This document shows positions 20,671-32,200 of a DNA stretch of 64,000 nt, piece after piece. The notes beneath the pieces are model-generated. The model worked only from the letters and a program-made list of their open reading frames with translations, did not search any database and was not told the origin of the DNA. This DNA comes from Pyropia haitanensis (taxonomy: Eukaryota; Rhodophyta; Bangiophyceae; Bangiales; Bangiaceae). A program made the position numbers and the translations under genes. The stretch lies in the NCBI GenBank assembly GCA_008729055.1, contig SDUX01000007.1, positions 1,350,064 to 1,414,063 of the forward strand, given 5' to 3'. Position 1 is the first letter of the stretch, and the number at the start of each line of letters is the position of its first letter.

Positions 20671-23165
20671 GGGGACCGAAGGGAGGGAGCAGGTGCCAAG
20701 TCACGGGACGAAGACCCAAGGTCAACTGGTTAGCGGAGGACGCTAGACGATGGGGGTGGTGCCCGTCTTGCGAAAGGGCGCGAGCGTGTGGTGGAGCGCG
20801 GTGGAAGGCAGGTGAGCGCGCGCGTACCCATGCAAGAGAGAATGAAAAAACGGGAGAGAGTGAAAGCCGGTGACATGGTGTTCAAGTACCATGCGTCGGT
20901 TGCGAAGCGCGGCTCGGAGCTCGCACGCAGCGGTCGTCCTCCACCTGTGCACGACCAGCAGTGTCAATACGTACGTCCAAGGCGCAGACTTGTACACGGT
21001 GGCGGTGCTGTATCGTAAGGCGCGCGCGAAAGAAACACACGGGGACACTGGCAGGGAATGTCAGGGCTACGAGGTCTCGTGTACCCACCTTCCCCCGCGC
21101 AGATGTTCGAGCGCACAGGCGCCTGTGCAAGGCAGCGGGGGGACAGATATAGGATCCGGTGCGGCCAGCAAGGCGGGCGCGTGTGCGTGGACGCGCTGGC
21201 TGGCCGCGCAGCACGGTGGCAGCAAGGAAATCGCCCTCCCTCGCGCGTCATGGAGGGTGGACAAAACCCGTCGAGCCGACGCAGCCACTCCTATCAGGAA
21301 GAGCCGCACCGCGGTCCGTGGCTGCGTGGCAGCCATGAGAGGGCCCATGGGAAACATCGCGTCCGCCCGTGTGATGCAAAGGATTCACGGGACGTCCAGC
21401 GTCGGCGTCCGCGCCCCATCCCACCGATCTGCCGTCAGCTCTCCCAACGACGGTGCGTATCCGCAACATCGACCGCAGCCGTTCCTGCGAGAACACGCGT
21501 GTCTTCGCTGTGCTGTACCCTCCTTGATTGGATGGTGTCAGGCTCCGAGGGGGTCGGCCGTCGCTATCTCTTCGTGAAAACGGGTGCAGGCCAGGACAAA
21601 GGCAGCCAATCCAGTAAACAGACGGCGTCAAAGGAGGCCGCCCCTGACCGTGGCTTGCTTTTGGCTGAGACCTGAGCGGTGACCTCGTCATGACAGCATT
21701 AACGGGTACAAATGTTCCGACGACGAGCCGAGCCCGTTGATCCCCGCTCGAGAGCTGCACTGCTGGGACCGTCTGAACTATCGGACGACCGGGCGTCTGC
21801 AACACAGATGGAGGGCTCTCCGTCGGGCGGGAAGGATCCGACCTGACAGCAAGGTACGGGGCACATTGTTGTCAGCAAGTGCAGTGATGGCGCGACGGCC
21901 TGCCACCGCCAGAGGTCATCACAGGTCACGGGCGCGGAACGGAGGAAATCTTGGCAAGAACCAAATTTACTTTTCTAATGTTGTAATTGTTGAATTGCAG
22001 ACACCGTTCGGGAACTTGTGGTCGATCGCTCGTGGAGCCCCGTTGATGTCGACTGGCAGCGCCGGTCCACTCATCTTCATCCTTTGTCTCTCTCTCACGT
22101 GCACTGCTACCCGCTTTTCGCACAAAGCAGCTCCAGAAGAGTACAGAAAGCGAAGCAAAGCATGAATGGCGGCTGACGCGACGTACACACCACACTCTGG
22201 TCGCGCTGCTGGCGAGCCAGACTTGGGCAGGTGTGGTCACTGCTCTACCTCTCTTGCAGCACCAGGTGCATTGGAGGGTGCGCTGATCTCGCGGCGTACA
22301 CCGTGCCAGCCCTAGAGAGCGGTTTTGAGAGTGCCGGCTCTGGAGACGCTGTAGGGGCTGATCACTTGCGGGCGATGCTTCGATGCGGCCAAGAGAATTG
22401 CAGTTCACCCAATTCTGTCTAATGGCGACAACAACAACAGAGCACAGCATGGGCCAATCGCGTGCAGGCAGTTGAGGAACAACCAATAGCGGGCGGCGGT
22501 GCACAGATCCATGAGAACTTTTGATTGGCTGTATTGACAGGGGGTCTTGGACGGACCTCTGATTGGTCAGAATGCTGTTGTCTTCTTCGGCATTCTTCCT
22601 TGTTCTTCCTCGATCTCATGCGTTTCTGCCGAGACCGGCTGCCCTTGTCGGAATTGGTGCCTGTTCCCTCTTTGATAAGCTCAGAAATCTCGATAGAATC
22701 TCAAGTCTCGCTGTTTGCTCACTAATGGCCGCTGGTGCGGAGCAGTCATTGGTCAGTGACTCATCATCTGAGGCTTCTCATTGGCCATCTACTGTTTGTT
22801 CTTGCTGTTGTCGCGATGAGATATCATTCGGGAAACTGCAATATTATACGGCTTTTTGGATTAGTTGGATTCGAACAGTCCACTCCTCACTCGTGGTTTG
22901 GAATCACTTTACGGAAGCCTCCTCTCCTCGCACGGCGGTGGAGGTGCGCCGCCGGCTGTGTCCTGCTCACGCCCAAACAAGCACTGTTGGTCGGCCGCGC
23001 AAGCAAACTGAGACGTGCGATGCGATAGCCATAGAGTCCACAGCACCGAGCCACACGTGGCCGACCGACGCCGTGAGTGAGCTACTCGTACAATCCATAC
23101 ACGCGCGAAGTGCCAAGCGTCCTCTATTGAAATTGAGGCGACCCGGCCGAGCCACATCAGCGAGC
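20671..23165. other. intergenic, no confident gene
   Basis: Up to about 21700 this is bZIP promoter and upstream sequence with only compositional ORFs. From 21700 to 23165 the GC content falls. The segment 22520-22800 carries several ATTGG (CCAAT-box) pentamers, for example GATTGGCTG, GATTGGTCAG and CATTGGTCAG. No domain-bearing ORF was seen on either strand. Confidence 0.45.
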
Positions 23166-23168
23166 TGA

Positions 23169-23260
23169 GAGTGTTTCCACCAATGCGAACGATCTGCCTA
23201 CCATCTCACAGGCAACTTTCGGAATATTCATTTGAGCGTCCACGTGGCTGCTGAATGTCG
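23169..23260 (+). repeat. left terminal inverted repeat of the Harbinger-type element
   Basis: AGAGTGTTTCCACCAATGCG at 23168-23187 is identical to the reverse complement at the right end (35424-35443). Then come TACCATCTCA, an ATTCAT block and CCACGTG. The left arm has about 10 extra bases (AACGATCTGC region) relative to the right arm. Confidence 0.8.
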
Positions 23261-23388
23261 TCTCCGCCAATGGGAGCGCAGCACGGGCAAACGGGAGTCC
23301 GGTGGCGGCCAGATTCGGGCCTCCGATTCGGTTTCAGCCCTCAATGGAGTTGAGGTAGTTGAATCTAACTCTCGAGTGCCACGTACAC

Positions 23389-23468
23389 AAACGAGATGGT
23401 CATGACCATCTCGGAAACGATCTAGGGGGGGGTAGATCGTTTCCGAGATGGTCATGACCATCTCGTTT
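23389..23468. repeat. perfect subterminal palindrome with nested palindromes
   Basis: The arms 23389-23424 and 23433-23468 are perfect 36-bp reverse complements separated by eight G. Each arm contains GAGATGGTCATGACCATCTC, itself a perfect 20-bp palindrome. A related GAGATGGTCATGAG lies just inside the right terminus (35403-35416). These are good candidates for transposase or Myb-protein binding sites. Confidence 0.9.
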
Positions 23469-24562
23469 CGGGTTATGGGAAGGTATATTGGGCTAGAATG
23501 GGGTCTAGAACGGGACATTGGAGACATCCTCGAAAGTTTTTGGGTGCAACCCGAAAGCCGCACGGCGGCCGCTCGTCCCGTGCGGAGGTCCCGCGCCGCG
23601 GGGTGCCGGCAGGCCCGTCGCCACGGTTGCTGTGGCGGGCCAGTCGCCACGGCTGCTGTGGCGCCTCGCGCCTGTCACACATTCGCGCCCGTCGCAATCC
23701 GCGGGCGGCGCCGGCAACCCCGCCCGAGGCGTGTCCCCGTGTGCATCGGGGCCGGCGGGAATGGCACCAGAGAGGGGGGCGGGGCAGGGGTGGCGACAAG
23801 CGGCTGTGCTGCGGCGAGGCAGCATCGGCCGCGGCCCCGCGCGAGAGGCCCGTTCAGGGGCGTGGCGAGCGGGGGCGGGCTGTGGGGGGGGGGGGTGGGG
23901 AGCCTGCGGCCGCGGCGTGTCGGCCGCGGCCCGACCCAGGAGCATCATTTCCGGACGTGTGGGGGGGGGGGACGCCCCTACGGGCGCGTGCGGCGGGGGT
24001 GGCAACCAGCGGCCGTGCCGTGTCGGCCGCAGCCCCGCCGGAGAGCATCGCTCTGAGTGGTGTGGGGGGGGGCGGGCGTCACGTGGGAGGCGTCCGGGGG
24101 GGGGGGTGGCATGGAGCGGCCATGGCGCGGCCGAGCAGTGTCGGCCGCCCCCGCTCGAGCGCTGCTCAGGTGGTGTGGGAGGGGAGGGTGGGGAGCGGCA
24201 GGGGGGTATTGTGGGGGTGCCGGCTCACGAGGGCCGCAACGTGGCGGCCCGCATATCCCCCCCCCCCACCCTCGACCCTGTTTCGCCCGTGCCTGGTGTG
24301 GGGGGGGGGGAATGGGTGCCACTGGGTGCATGGCGTGTACCGTGTGGCACGCGCAGCGCCGTTACCCGGTCGCCGTCGCCGTCGTCGCGACCATCCCCAT
24401 CGCCGGCACCGCCGCGATCACCACCATCCCCACCACCACGACGGACACCACCGCCGCCACCGCAGCCGCCATCACCACCTGCACGTGAGTGGCACTGTTT
24501 TGTCGCCTGCGGCGCTATCGTCAACGTGTCGGCCGCCCTGTTTTCGCCCGAGGGGCCACGCC
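23469..24562. repeat. left subterminal repeat region
   Basis: Between about 23790 and 24185 a degenerate unit of about 100-120 bp recurs about four times. It has the form GGTGGC, an AGCGGC block, GTGTCGGCCGC, a GAGCATC-like block, then a long G run. The upstream part holds CGCCACGG(T/C)TGCTGTGGCG foldbacks near 23620-23660. The ORF continues in frame from here into the transposase, but there is no domain and the sequence looks non-coding. Confidence 0.55.
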
Positions 24563-26301
24563 ATGGACCCGCCCCTCCCCGCCGTCGATCGGGAGGCGTG
24601 GGAGGTGTCTGAGGGGTCGGCCGACGAGACGCGCGCCGCTGTGCTCGCGTCACAGCTCTCTCTTCGGCGGCGGCGACACTACGTGGCGCTGCTGGGCGCC
24701 GTGGCGCGGCGCCGACGTCGCGGCGGGTCCGTCCCCGGCCGCCGGCCCAACCGGCCGCGTGGTTTCGATGCGGGCTTCCATAGCATTCTTCGTGACTACT
24801 TTGGCGTGGACGGGTGCCCGCCTGTGTACGGCGAGGCAGATTTTGAGACGCGCTTTCGTGTGCCCCGGAATGTCTTTATGGAGATATACGACGACGTGAA
24901 GGATCTTCCCTACTGGAAGCGGACGGTCAACGCAACTGGGCAGCCACAGGCGCATGGACTGCAGAAGGTGGTGGCTGCCTTTCGCGTGCTGGCGTACGGC
25001 GAGGCCGCTGATCGGCCTGACGAGTACCTGCGCCTGGCGAAGTCAACAACGGCGGTAGCGACGCAGATGCTAGTCGACCACATCGTGGACAACTACGAGT
25101 GCTCTTACTTGCGGCCACCCACTCTGCAGGAGCTGGCCCACATCCTCGACCGTAACGCGGCACGGGGCATGCCAGGCTGTATGGGCAGCATTGACTGCTC
25201 TCACTGGGCCTGGCGCATGTGCCCCAAAGCGCTTGCAGGACAATACCAAGACTACAAGAAGCGACGCTCTGTGGTCATGGAGACGGTTTGTGATGAGGAC
25301 CTTTTCATCTGGCATTTCTTTGTTGGCCCGCCTGGGAGCCACAACGATCTCAACGTGTGGGGCCAGTCCCCGCTGTGTATGGACATTACCAGTGGACAGT
25401 GGCCCCCGGACATGTTTGAGTACACACTGAACGGCCGGACCCGTCGCTTACTGTACTATTTGGCCGACGGTGTTTATCCCCATTTTCCTTTCTTTGCCCG
25501 ACCCTTCTCCCGCGCCGCCAACAACTCCCTGAAACGTCGCACGTACAACCGCCTGCAGGAAGCACTTCGAAAGGACGTGGAGCGCCTGTACGGCGTGCTG
25601 ACCGCGCGGTTCCACATTATGCTCCGGCCTGCCAAATTCCACTCTGTCGACCGCATTGTCCGCACTGCCAAAGCTGTGGCCATCCTGCACAACATGGTCG
25701 TCATTAACCGTCGGGACGGGTATCTCTCTCGGCGCCGCATCGGCGATGCTTTTGGTGAGCCGGGCGCCGCGGCCTCGACGTTGGCCGCGGCAGCTGCAGC
25801 AGCGTTGGCGGAGGCCGCGGGGAGTGCCGCCCTGGCGGCGGGCCCAGCCGGTGGGTCTGGCGGAGGTGGGGTGGGGGCGGCCGCGGGGAGTGGCACCCTG
25901 GCGGCCGGCCCAGCCGGTGCGTCTGGCGGAGGTGGGGGGGGGCGGCCGCGGGGAGTGGCACCCTGACGGCCGGCCCAGCTGGTGCGTCTGGCGGAAGTGG
26001 GGGGGCGGCGGCCGCGGGGAGTGGCGCCCTGGTGGCTGGCACGCCGTGTGGACCTGTCGGTGCTCGTGGCGCGGGACGGGTGGTCGCAGGCGGTGGATCT
26101 TTAGGTGGACGCGGAGGAGCTGAAGCAGTCGACGGTCGTGGTTGCCGTTCAGGCCACCCTGACGACATGCAGCGGTTGTCCGGCCTGCGGAGCCCGACGG
26201 AGCATGAGCGCTTGCGGGAGGACCTGGTGGAGCACATCTGGGCGCATAGGAAGAACGCGCTCGCGCCCTACCTCCATCGACACGACGACCTCATGCGTTA
26301 G
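24563..26301 (+). CDS. PIF/Harbinger (Plant_tran-type) DDE transposase, one apparent frameshift
   Basis: The protein cuts and re-inserts the element through an RNase H-fold DDE site. I chose the start at 24563 (CCATGG context). Residues from about 70 to 400 follow the Plant_tran family: DYFGVDGCPPVY, then FRVPRNVF, VVAAFRVLAYG and GMPGCMGSIDCSHW. Likely catalytic residues are D211 (GSIDCSHW), D262 (GSHNDLNVWG) and E340 (KDVERLYG), so the site looks intact. Next comes an Ala/Gly linker of about four repeats encoding AAGSGTLAAGPAGASGG. The uncorrected frame stops at 25966. A G run at about 25929-25939 separates it from the continuing repeats in another frame, which run through SPTEHERLREDLVEHIWAHR to a stop at 26301. 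That tail resembles family C-termini, so I take the break as a base-count error. Without correction the product is 467 residues. Confidence 0.88.
25800..26040 (+). repeat. short tandem repeat encoding the Ala/Gly linker of the transposase
   Basis: About four copies of a unit of about 60 bp containing GCCGCGGGGAGTG, then CCCAGC and GTCTGGCGGA. The G run inside one copy is where the reading frame changes. Confidence 0.7.
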
Positions 26302-26912
26302 AGCCTGAACGGCGTCGTAAAGGTTTTTTTTTTCCCTGACGGGTTTTTTTTTTCCTCATATCCCTCGTTTGGAGAGTACCGCCGCTGCGGCCAAGCTGTA
26401 GTATCTCCGCCTTGGGGCCGGCAGCGGCCGCAAAAATGGCGGGGCCGGGCCGGGCGGCTACTCGCCCCGCCGCTCACTTGGCGTGCGGGGCGGCCGCACA
26501 GCCGCGGCTGCCCGCCCACGCCCAACCCACGCCCCGTCCTCCCCGCGGCCGGTGGCGGCCGCCATCGTGGGATGCTCAGGTGCGGCCTGCTGCGGCCGGC
26601 CGCGTCGCCACTCGCCGCGCCGCTCGCTGAGCGCGCGGCGCGGCCGCACTGGTGGCGCTGCTAGGCCGCGCCGCACCCCGCCGGCCCCGGTGCTGTTTTT
26701 CGCATGTGGGCGTGGATGGTCTAGTGCGGCCGCTGCGAGAGCGAGGCGTGCGTGGTTTTATGTTCGGCGTTGTCCACGCCGAGTGTGTGCATCCTCGCCG
26801 ACTTGGCCCTCTCCGTTTCTTGCTGTCATCATCGTGGCTGCAAAGTGCTTAAGGAAAAAAAACCCCGGAGGGAAAAAAAAAACCTTTTATGTATCGCTCG
26901 TCTGCCAAAGCG
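26302..26912. other. spacer between convergent transposase and Myb-like genes, bounded by an inverted repeat
   Basis: AAAGG, T10, CCCTGACGGG, T10, CC at 26319-26355 is mirrored by GGAAAAAAAACCCC, GGAGGG, A10, CCTTT at 26853-26887. The pair sits just past the two stop codons. It could form the 3' ends of both convergent transcripts. The GC-rich interior has diverged CGGCCGC-containing duplications and no ORF with a domain. Confidence 0.6.
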
Positions 26913-29276
26913 TCACAGGAACAAGTCGTCGTCGTCCTCGTCCTCTTCCAGCTCTTTCACTTTGCCGATGAGGAGGCCAAACTCGTCGTCATCATTGATG
27001 GCTCCAGTGTCCGCGTCCGGGTCCTGCTCAGCGTCTTCATCACCTTCCCCGTCAGCTTCCTCCTCGTCCGCATAGCTCTCTCCAGATCCCGATGAAGGAA
27101 CTGTCGGTGCGAGGCGAGGGGCCATCCACCTTGGCCCCTTCCCCTTAGAGCTTCGCTGCGTCGCACATTGAAGCTGCTTGTCGATTTGGGCGCGACGACC
27201 GTCGGACAGCAACGCGGCCGCAGCGCGTCCACCGCCCGCGGCCGTCAAGGACATACGTGGATGGGGCGCAATGGCCACCGTGCCTATCCCTGCTGCTTCT
27301 GCACGCACCGCCGTGGACGCACTAGGGCTTGAAGTCCCCGCCGGCCGCGTTGAAGTCGGCCGCGCGGCCGCCGCGGCAGGTACAGCACCTCTGGCTGCCC
27401 GCGGCGGCTCCACGGGCGGCCGTCCCCACACCACAGCAGGCAGCGACGAAGATGACGTCGCTGGAGTGGGTTCCAATGGACGCCAATTCAGTACCGGCGC
27501 AGCGCGTCCCGTGCGCGGGAGGGCAGGGCGAGCCACAGCCGCGATAGGAGGGGAAGAGCGGCCGCCAGACGGTCCCGTGACCACGACCGCATCGGTCCCG
27601 CCGGTGAGCGTGGTTGCGGCGGCAGGACCGGCCGCGGGGGCGGCACAGGTAGTCGGCGCGGCCGTCGTCGCGGCCGCGTCGCCGCCTCTCCCCGGACCGC
27701 CACCACCCTCCGACATGCCCCCCAGCAGCGACATCCGCTCTGCCGCACCATCTTCTCCAGCCCCGTCCTCAGGTTCCTCCTCGCTGCCATCTGCGGCTGC
27801 CCATAACCTCCCCTCCGCACCACCACCAGCGGCGACGGCCGGTCCATCAGCCGTACCGTCCGCGGCGGCCGCCTCCGAGGCGGCCGGAGCTGCCTGCGCG
27901 GCCAAGTGCGCTGCGATAAGCTCATCCGCGCGCTGGGCGAGAAAGTTGCGAAAGCGCGGCTCGTCGCGGATGGCGGGGGCCGACAGCGTCGCTATCAGGT
28001 TTCTGTCGCTCGCCGCCCGAGCAATGACCTTGAGCGCCTCGGTGTTGGCAATGCCCTCATTCGCAAAAGCTTTGTCCCTTGCAGCCTGCGCCATCCGGTT
28101 CAGGGTCGCCCGCGTGCCCAGCGGCCGCTCGGCAAAGGTCGCCGGCCGCTGACGCTTGCCCGGCGTCAGACCATCCGTCGCTTCCGAGCCGGCGCCGTCC
28201 GTTGCCGCGCTGGCGACGCTGGCTTCGCCTGCGCCAGCGGCCGCTCCCACCGGCGGGCCGTCCCCGCGGGCCCGCCGTCGGCGCGCCTCTTGGGCGGCCA
28301 TGGCGGCCGCCCCGCTATACTTGTCTGAAACCTTGAGCACCCGCCAGCAGTTCATCCAGTACTCCGCTCTTGACTCGGGTGACTTAAGCCTCGGGTGGGG
28401 AACGTACTTCCCCATTCTGATGGCCTCGTACACATCCCGCTTCTCGTAGGAGGCCATCATGGCCAGCTCCATGTCGGCCTCCGATGGGTTGCCAGTCAGG
28501 TCGAGGCTCTCCACGTGCACACGCGCGCACACCAGGCGCATGACCTTCTCATTCAGCTTCTGGTAGTATCGCTGCACGGCGGCGGCCTCGCGGACAACCC
28601 TAGTACCGAGGCCGCCATCACCGGCCTGTGCGGCAATGCGGTCCATACGCGCCTGGAAGTTGGCCGTCACAGCAGCAAAAAACTCCTTGCCCTTCTGGTC
28701 GGTACCCACCACAGCATCCTCAGACACCTCCAGCCACGCCGCACTCAGCTGTACGCGCTCGACGGCGGAGTAGGGGACCCCGTTGGTGTGGATGCGAGGT
28801 CCCACTCCAGCTCGAACGCCCTCCGCGCCGCGGCCGCCGCCGCGGCCGCGTCCTCGAGCGACTGCAGCTGTGGTGGCGGCCGCTGAACCTCCTCCGCGGC
28901 CGTGGACGCCTCTTCCGCCTCGGCCGCGACGCCCGGCGCTGGGTCGCGTGCGGGCCCCGGCGGCTGCTGCGGCGGCCTCTCCGTCGGGGTCGCCGTCACC
29001 ATCGGTGAGGCCGTCGCCGTCCCCGTTGCGGGCCGTGCGGCCTCCCGCGGGCGGTGGCCGACCGCCTCGTCCGCTCGGTCCTCCGTCACGGGACGCCCCG
29101 CCACCTCGGCGGCGCCGTCGGCCACGCGCCGGGGCAATCTCGGGGGTGCTGTACCCGGCGGAACTCGCTGCCCCGCTGCCGTCGCTGTCGTACCCGGAGC
29201 AGGTCCCACTGCCGCTGCTGCCAACCTCGTCGCGGCTGCTCCGCCCCCCTCTGGCGGTGGGAGGGGACGGGAACAT
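26913..29276 (-). CDS. Myb/SANT-like DNA-binding protein of the Harbinger-type element
   Basis: This is the likely second protein of the transposon. In this superfamily the Myb-like partner binds the element's ends and helps the transposase enter the nucleus. Read from 29276 the product is 787 residues. Residues of about 165-320 form the conserved region. It begins PYSAVERVQLSAAWLEVSED with AVVGTDQKGKEFF, as in plant Harbinger Myb-like and NAM-associated proteins. It continues with an RYYQKLNEKV helix and ends YWMNCWRVLK. Downstream are Ala/Gly/Ser-rich stretches, a helical segment (FRNFLAQRADELIAAHLAAQ) and a very acidic tail (KELEEDEDDDD). The same frame is open to 32855, but that extension is dominated by repeats better read in another frame. 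The start is uncertain. A base-count error near the G run at about 29247-29252 could fuse it to the upstream repeat ORF. Confidence 0.75.
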   Translation of the reverse strand: MFPSPPTARGGRSSRDEVGSSGSGTCSGYDSDGSGAASSAGYSTPEIAPARGRRRRRGGGASRDGGPSGRGGRPPPAGGRTARNGDGDGLTDGDGDPDGEAAAAAAGARTRPSAGRRGRGGRGVHGRGGGSAAATTAAVARGRGRGGGRGAEGVRAGVGPRIHTNGVPYSAVERVQLSAAWLEVSEDAVVGTDQKGKEFFAAVTANFQARMDRIAAQAGDGGLGTRVVREAAAVQRYYQKLNEKVMRLVCARVHVESLDLTGNPSEADMELAMMASYEKRDVYEAIRMGKYVPHPRLKSPESRAEYWMNCWRVLKVSDKYSGAAAMAAQEARRRRARGDGPPVGAAAGAGEASVASAATDGAGSEATDGLTPGKRQRPATFAERPLGTRATLNRMAQAARDKAFANEGIANTEALKVIARAASDRNLIATLSAPAIRDEPRFRNFLAQRADELIAAHLAAQAAPAASEAAAADGTADGPAVAAGGGAEGRLWAAADGSEEEPEDGAGEDGAAERMSLLGGMSEGGGGPGRGGDAAATTAAPTTCAAPAAGPAAATTLTGGTDAVVVTGPSGGRSSPPIAAVARPALPRTGRAAPVLNWRPLEPTPATSSSSLPAVVWGRPPVEPPRAARGAVPAAAAARPTSTRPAGTSSPSASTAVRAEAAGIGTVAIAPHPRMSLTAAGGGRAAAALLSDGRRAQIDKQLQCATQRSSKGKGPRWMAPRLAPTVPSSGSGESYADEEEADGEGDEDAEQDPDADTGAINDDDEFGLLIGKVKELEEDEDDDDLFL

Positions 29277-32200
29277 GGCGGAACGGTTGGCGCTGCTGCT
29301 ACTGCTGCAGGTGGCGCTGCCGCAACCGGCGGTGGCGCTTGCGGGGGATGACGGGCCCGGCCCGGGGAGCAAGCAGGGGGAGTCGGTTCCCCCCGCTCTC
29401 CAGATGTTGTCACCGCCGCGGGGCCGGAGGGCGTCGCGGCCGGCGCAGGCAAGTTGCTCAAGAATGGCTGCGGTCGTGGGCCGGTGTCGCTCGGCCCACC
29501 CGGGCGCGGCTGCTCGGCGCTTGGCTGCTGCCCGCTGTACGAGCTCGGCAGTTGCGGGCCGCTTGGCGGAATGCCCCCGCGCGGTGCCGGGGACGGCAAC
29601 GACCTCGGCTGTCCGCCCGCCGTCGCAGAAGACGACGGTCGGTTGGCCGCCTCGCCACCTGCCTGCGGCCGCGCCTGCCCGCGAGGGCTCGGCGGCCGCT
29701 GCTGCTGCTCGTTGCGTAGTCCGCTTGGCCCCGCCTGGCCGTCGCCTAGCGGCGGCGGCGCCTGGCGCCGCGGGCTCGGCTGCCCCTCCCACTCCTCGCC
29801 GCCCCTCCCGCTCGGCCCCGCTTCGCCACCGCCCAGCGGCGGCGGAGTGCGTCGACGTGGGCTTGTCGGCCGCTGTTGCCGCTGGTGGCCCCGCCCGCTC
29901 GGCCCCGCTTGGCCGCCACCCGATGGCGGCCAAGCCTGCTCGCGTGGGCTCGGCGGCCGCTGCCGCTCCTGGTTGCCCCACGTGCTCGGCCCGGCCTGGC
30001 CGCCGCCCAGCGGCGGCGGCGTTCGACGGCGTGGGCTTGGCGTCCGCAGCTCCCGCTGGTTGCCCCACCCGCTCGGCCCCGCTTGGCCGCCGCCCACTCG
30101 CGGCGGCGTCTGACGGCGCGGGCTGCGCGCCGGCTCCTCCTGCTGGTTGCCCCACCCGCTCGGCCCCGCTTGGCCGCCACCCGACGGCCACCACGCCTGC
30201 CCGCGAGGGCTCGGCGGCCGCTGCAGCTGCTGGTTGCCCCACCCGCTCGGTCCCGGTTGGCCGCCACCCAACGGCCACCACGCCTGCCCGCGAGGGCTCG
30301 GCGGCCGCTGCAGCTGCTGGTTGCCCCACCCGCTCGGCCCCGCTTGGCCGCCACCTAGCGGCGGCGGTGATTGACGGCGTGGGCTGCGCGCCCGCTGCTG
30401 CTGCTGGTCTGCCCACCCGCTCGGTCCCGCCTGGCCGCCACCCGACGGCCGCCAAGCCGGCCCGCGAGGGCTCGGCGGCCGCTGCAGCTGCTGGTTGCCC
30501 CACCCGCTCGGCCCCGCTTGGCCACCGCCCAGCGGCGGCGGTGATTGACGGCGCGGGCTCCGCGCCGGCTCCTCCTGCTGGTTGCCCCACCTGCTCGGCC
30601 CCGGTTGGCCGCCACCCGACGGCCACCACGCCTGCCCGCGAGGGCTCGGCGGCCGCTGCAGCTGCTGGTTGCCCCACCCGCTCGGCCCCGCTCGGCCGCC
30701 GCCCAGCGGCGGCGGCGTCTGACGGCGCTGGCTGCGCGCCCGCTGCAGCTGCTGGTCTGCCCACCCGCTCGGTCCCGCCTGGCCGCCACCCGACGGCCGC
30801 CAAGCCGGCCCGCGAGGGCTCGGCGGCCGCTGCCGCTCCTGGTTGCCCCACGTGCTCGGCCCGGCCTGGCCGCCGCGCAGCGGCGGCGGCGTTCGACGGC
30901 GAGGGCTTGGCGTCCGCAGCTCCCGCTGGTTGCCCCACCCACTCGGCCCCGCTTGGCCGCCGCCCACTCGCGGCGGCGTCTGACGGCGCGGGCTGCGCGC
31001 CGGCTCCTCCTGCTGGTTGCCCCACCCGCTCGGTCCCGGTTGGCCGCCACCCGACGGCCACCACGCCTGCCCGCGAGGGCTCGGCGGCCGCTGCAGCTGC
31101 TGGTTGCCCCACCCGCTCGGCCCCGCTTGGCCACCGCCCAGCGGCGGCGGTGATTGACGGCGTGGGCTGCGCGCCCGCTGCAGCTGCTGGTCTGCCCACC
31201 CGCTCGGTCCCGCCTGGCCGCCACCCGACGGCCGCCAAGCCGGCCCGCGAGGGCTCGGCGGCCGCTGCCGCTCCTGGTTGCCCCACGTGCTCGGCCCGGC
31301 CTGGCCGCCGCGCAGCGGCGGCGGCGTTCGACGGCGTGGGCTTGGCGTCCGCAGCTCCCGCTGGTTGCCCCACCCGCTCGGCCCCGCTTGGCCGCCGCCC
31401 ACTCGCGGCGGCGTCTGACGGCGCGGGCTGCGCGCCGGCTCCTCCTGCTGGTTGCCCCACCCGCTCGGTCCCGGTTGGCCGCCACCCGACGGCCACCACG
31501 CCTGCCCGCGAGGGCTCGGCGGCCGCTGCAGCTGCTGGTTGCCCCACCCGCTCGGCCCCGCTTGGCCGCCGCCCAGCGGCGGCGGCGTCTGACGGCGCTG
31601 GCTGCGCGCCCGCTGCAGCTGCTGGTCTGCCCACCCGCTCGGTCCCGCCTGGCCGCCACCCGACGGCCGCCAAGCCGGCCCGCGAGGGCTCGGCGGCCGC
31701 TGCCGCTCCTGGTTGCCCCACGTGCTCGGCCCGGCCTGGCCGCCGCGCAGCGGCGGCGGCGTTCGACGGCGAGGGCTTGGCGTCCGCAGCTCCCGCTGGT
31801 TGCCCCACCCGCTCGGCCCCGCTTGGCCGCCGCCCACTTGCGGCGGCGTCTGACGGCGCTGGCTGCGCGCCGGCTCCTCCTGCTGGTTGCCCCACCCGCT
31901 CGGTCCCGGTTGGCCGCCACCCGACGGCCACCACGCCTGCCCGCGAGGGCTCGGCGGCCGCTGCAGCTGCTGGTTGCCCCACCCGCTCGGCACCGCTTGG
32001 CCGCCGCCCAGTGGCGGCGGCGATTGACGGCGCGGGCTTGGCCGCCGCTCCTGCTGCTGGTTGCCCCACCCGCTTGGTCCGCCCTGGTTGCTGCCCCACA
32101 GTTCTCGTCCACGGAGGCCGCCGTCCTGCGGCCTCGTGATGCCCGCCAGGTCCTGCCTCGGTGGGCGAGCCGCCCAGGGGCAACGACAGGTCCAGTGGCA

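Noticed and set aside
23498..24562. 355-residue N-terminal extension of the transposase frame
   Set aside because: It covers subterminal tandem repeats and the palindrome-adjacent region, with no conserved domain; Met at 24563 has a good context and directly precedes family-like sequence.
28783..32139. Plus-strand ORF of 1118 residues across the repeat array
   Set aside because: It is a shadow of the 87-bp repeats, whose length is a multiple of three. The Cys-rich modules and the Myb-like domain are both on the minus strand.
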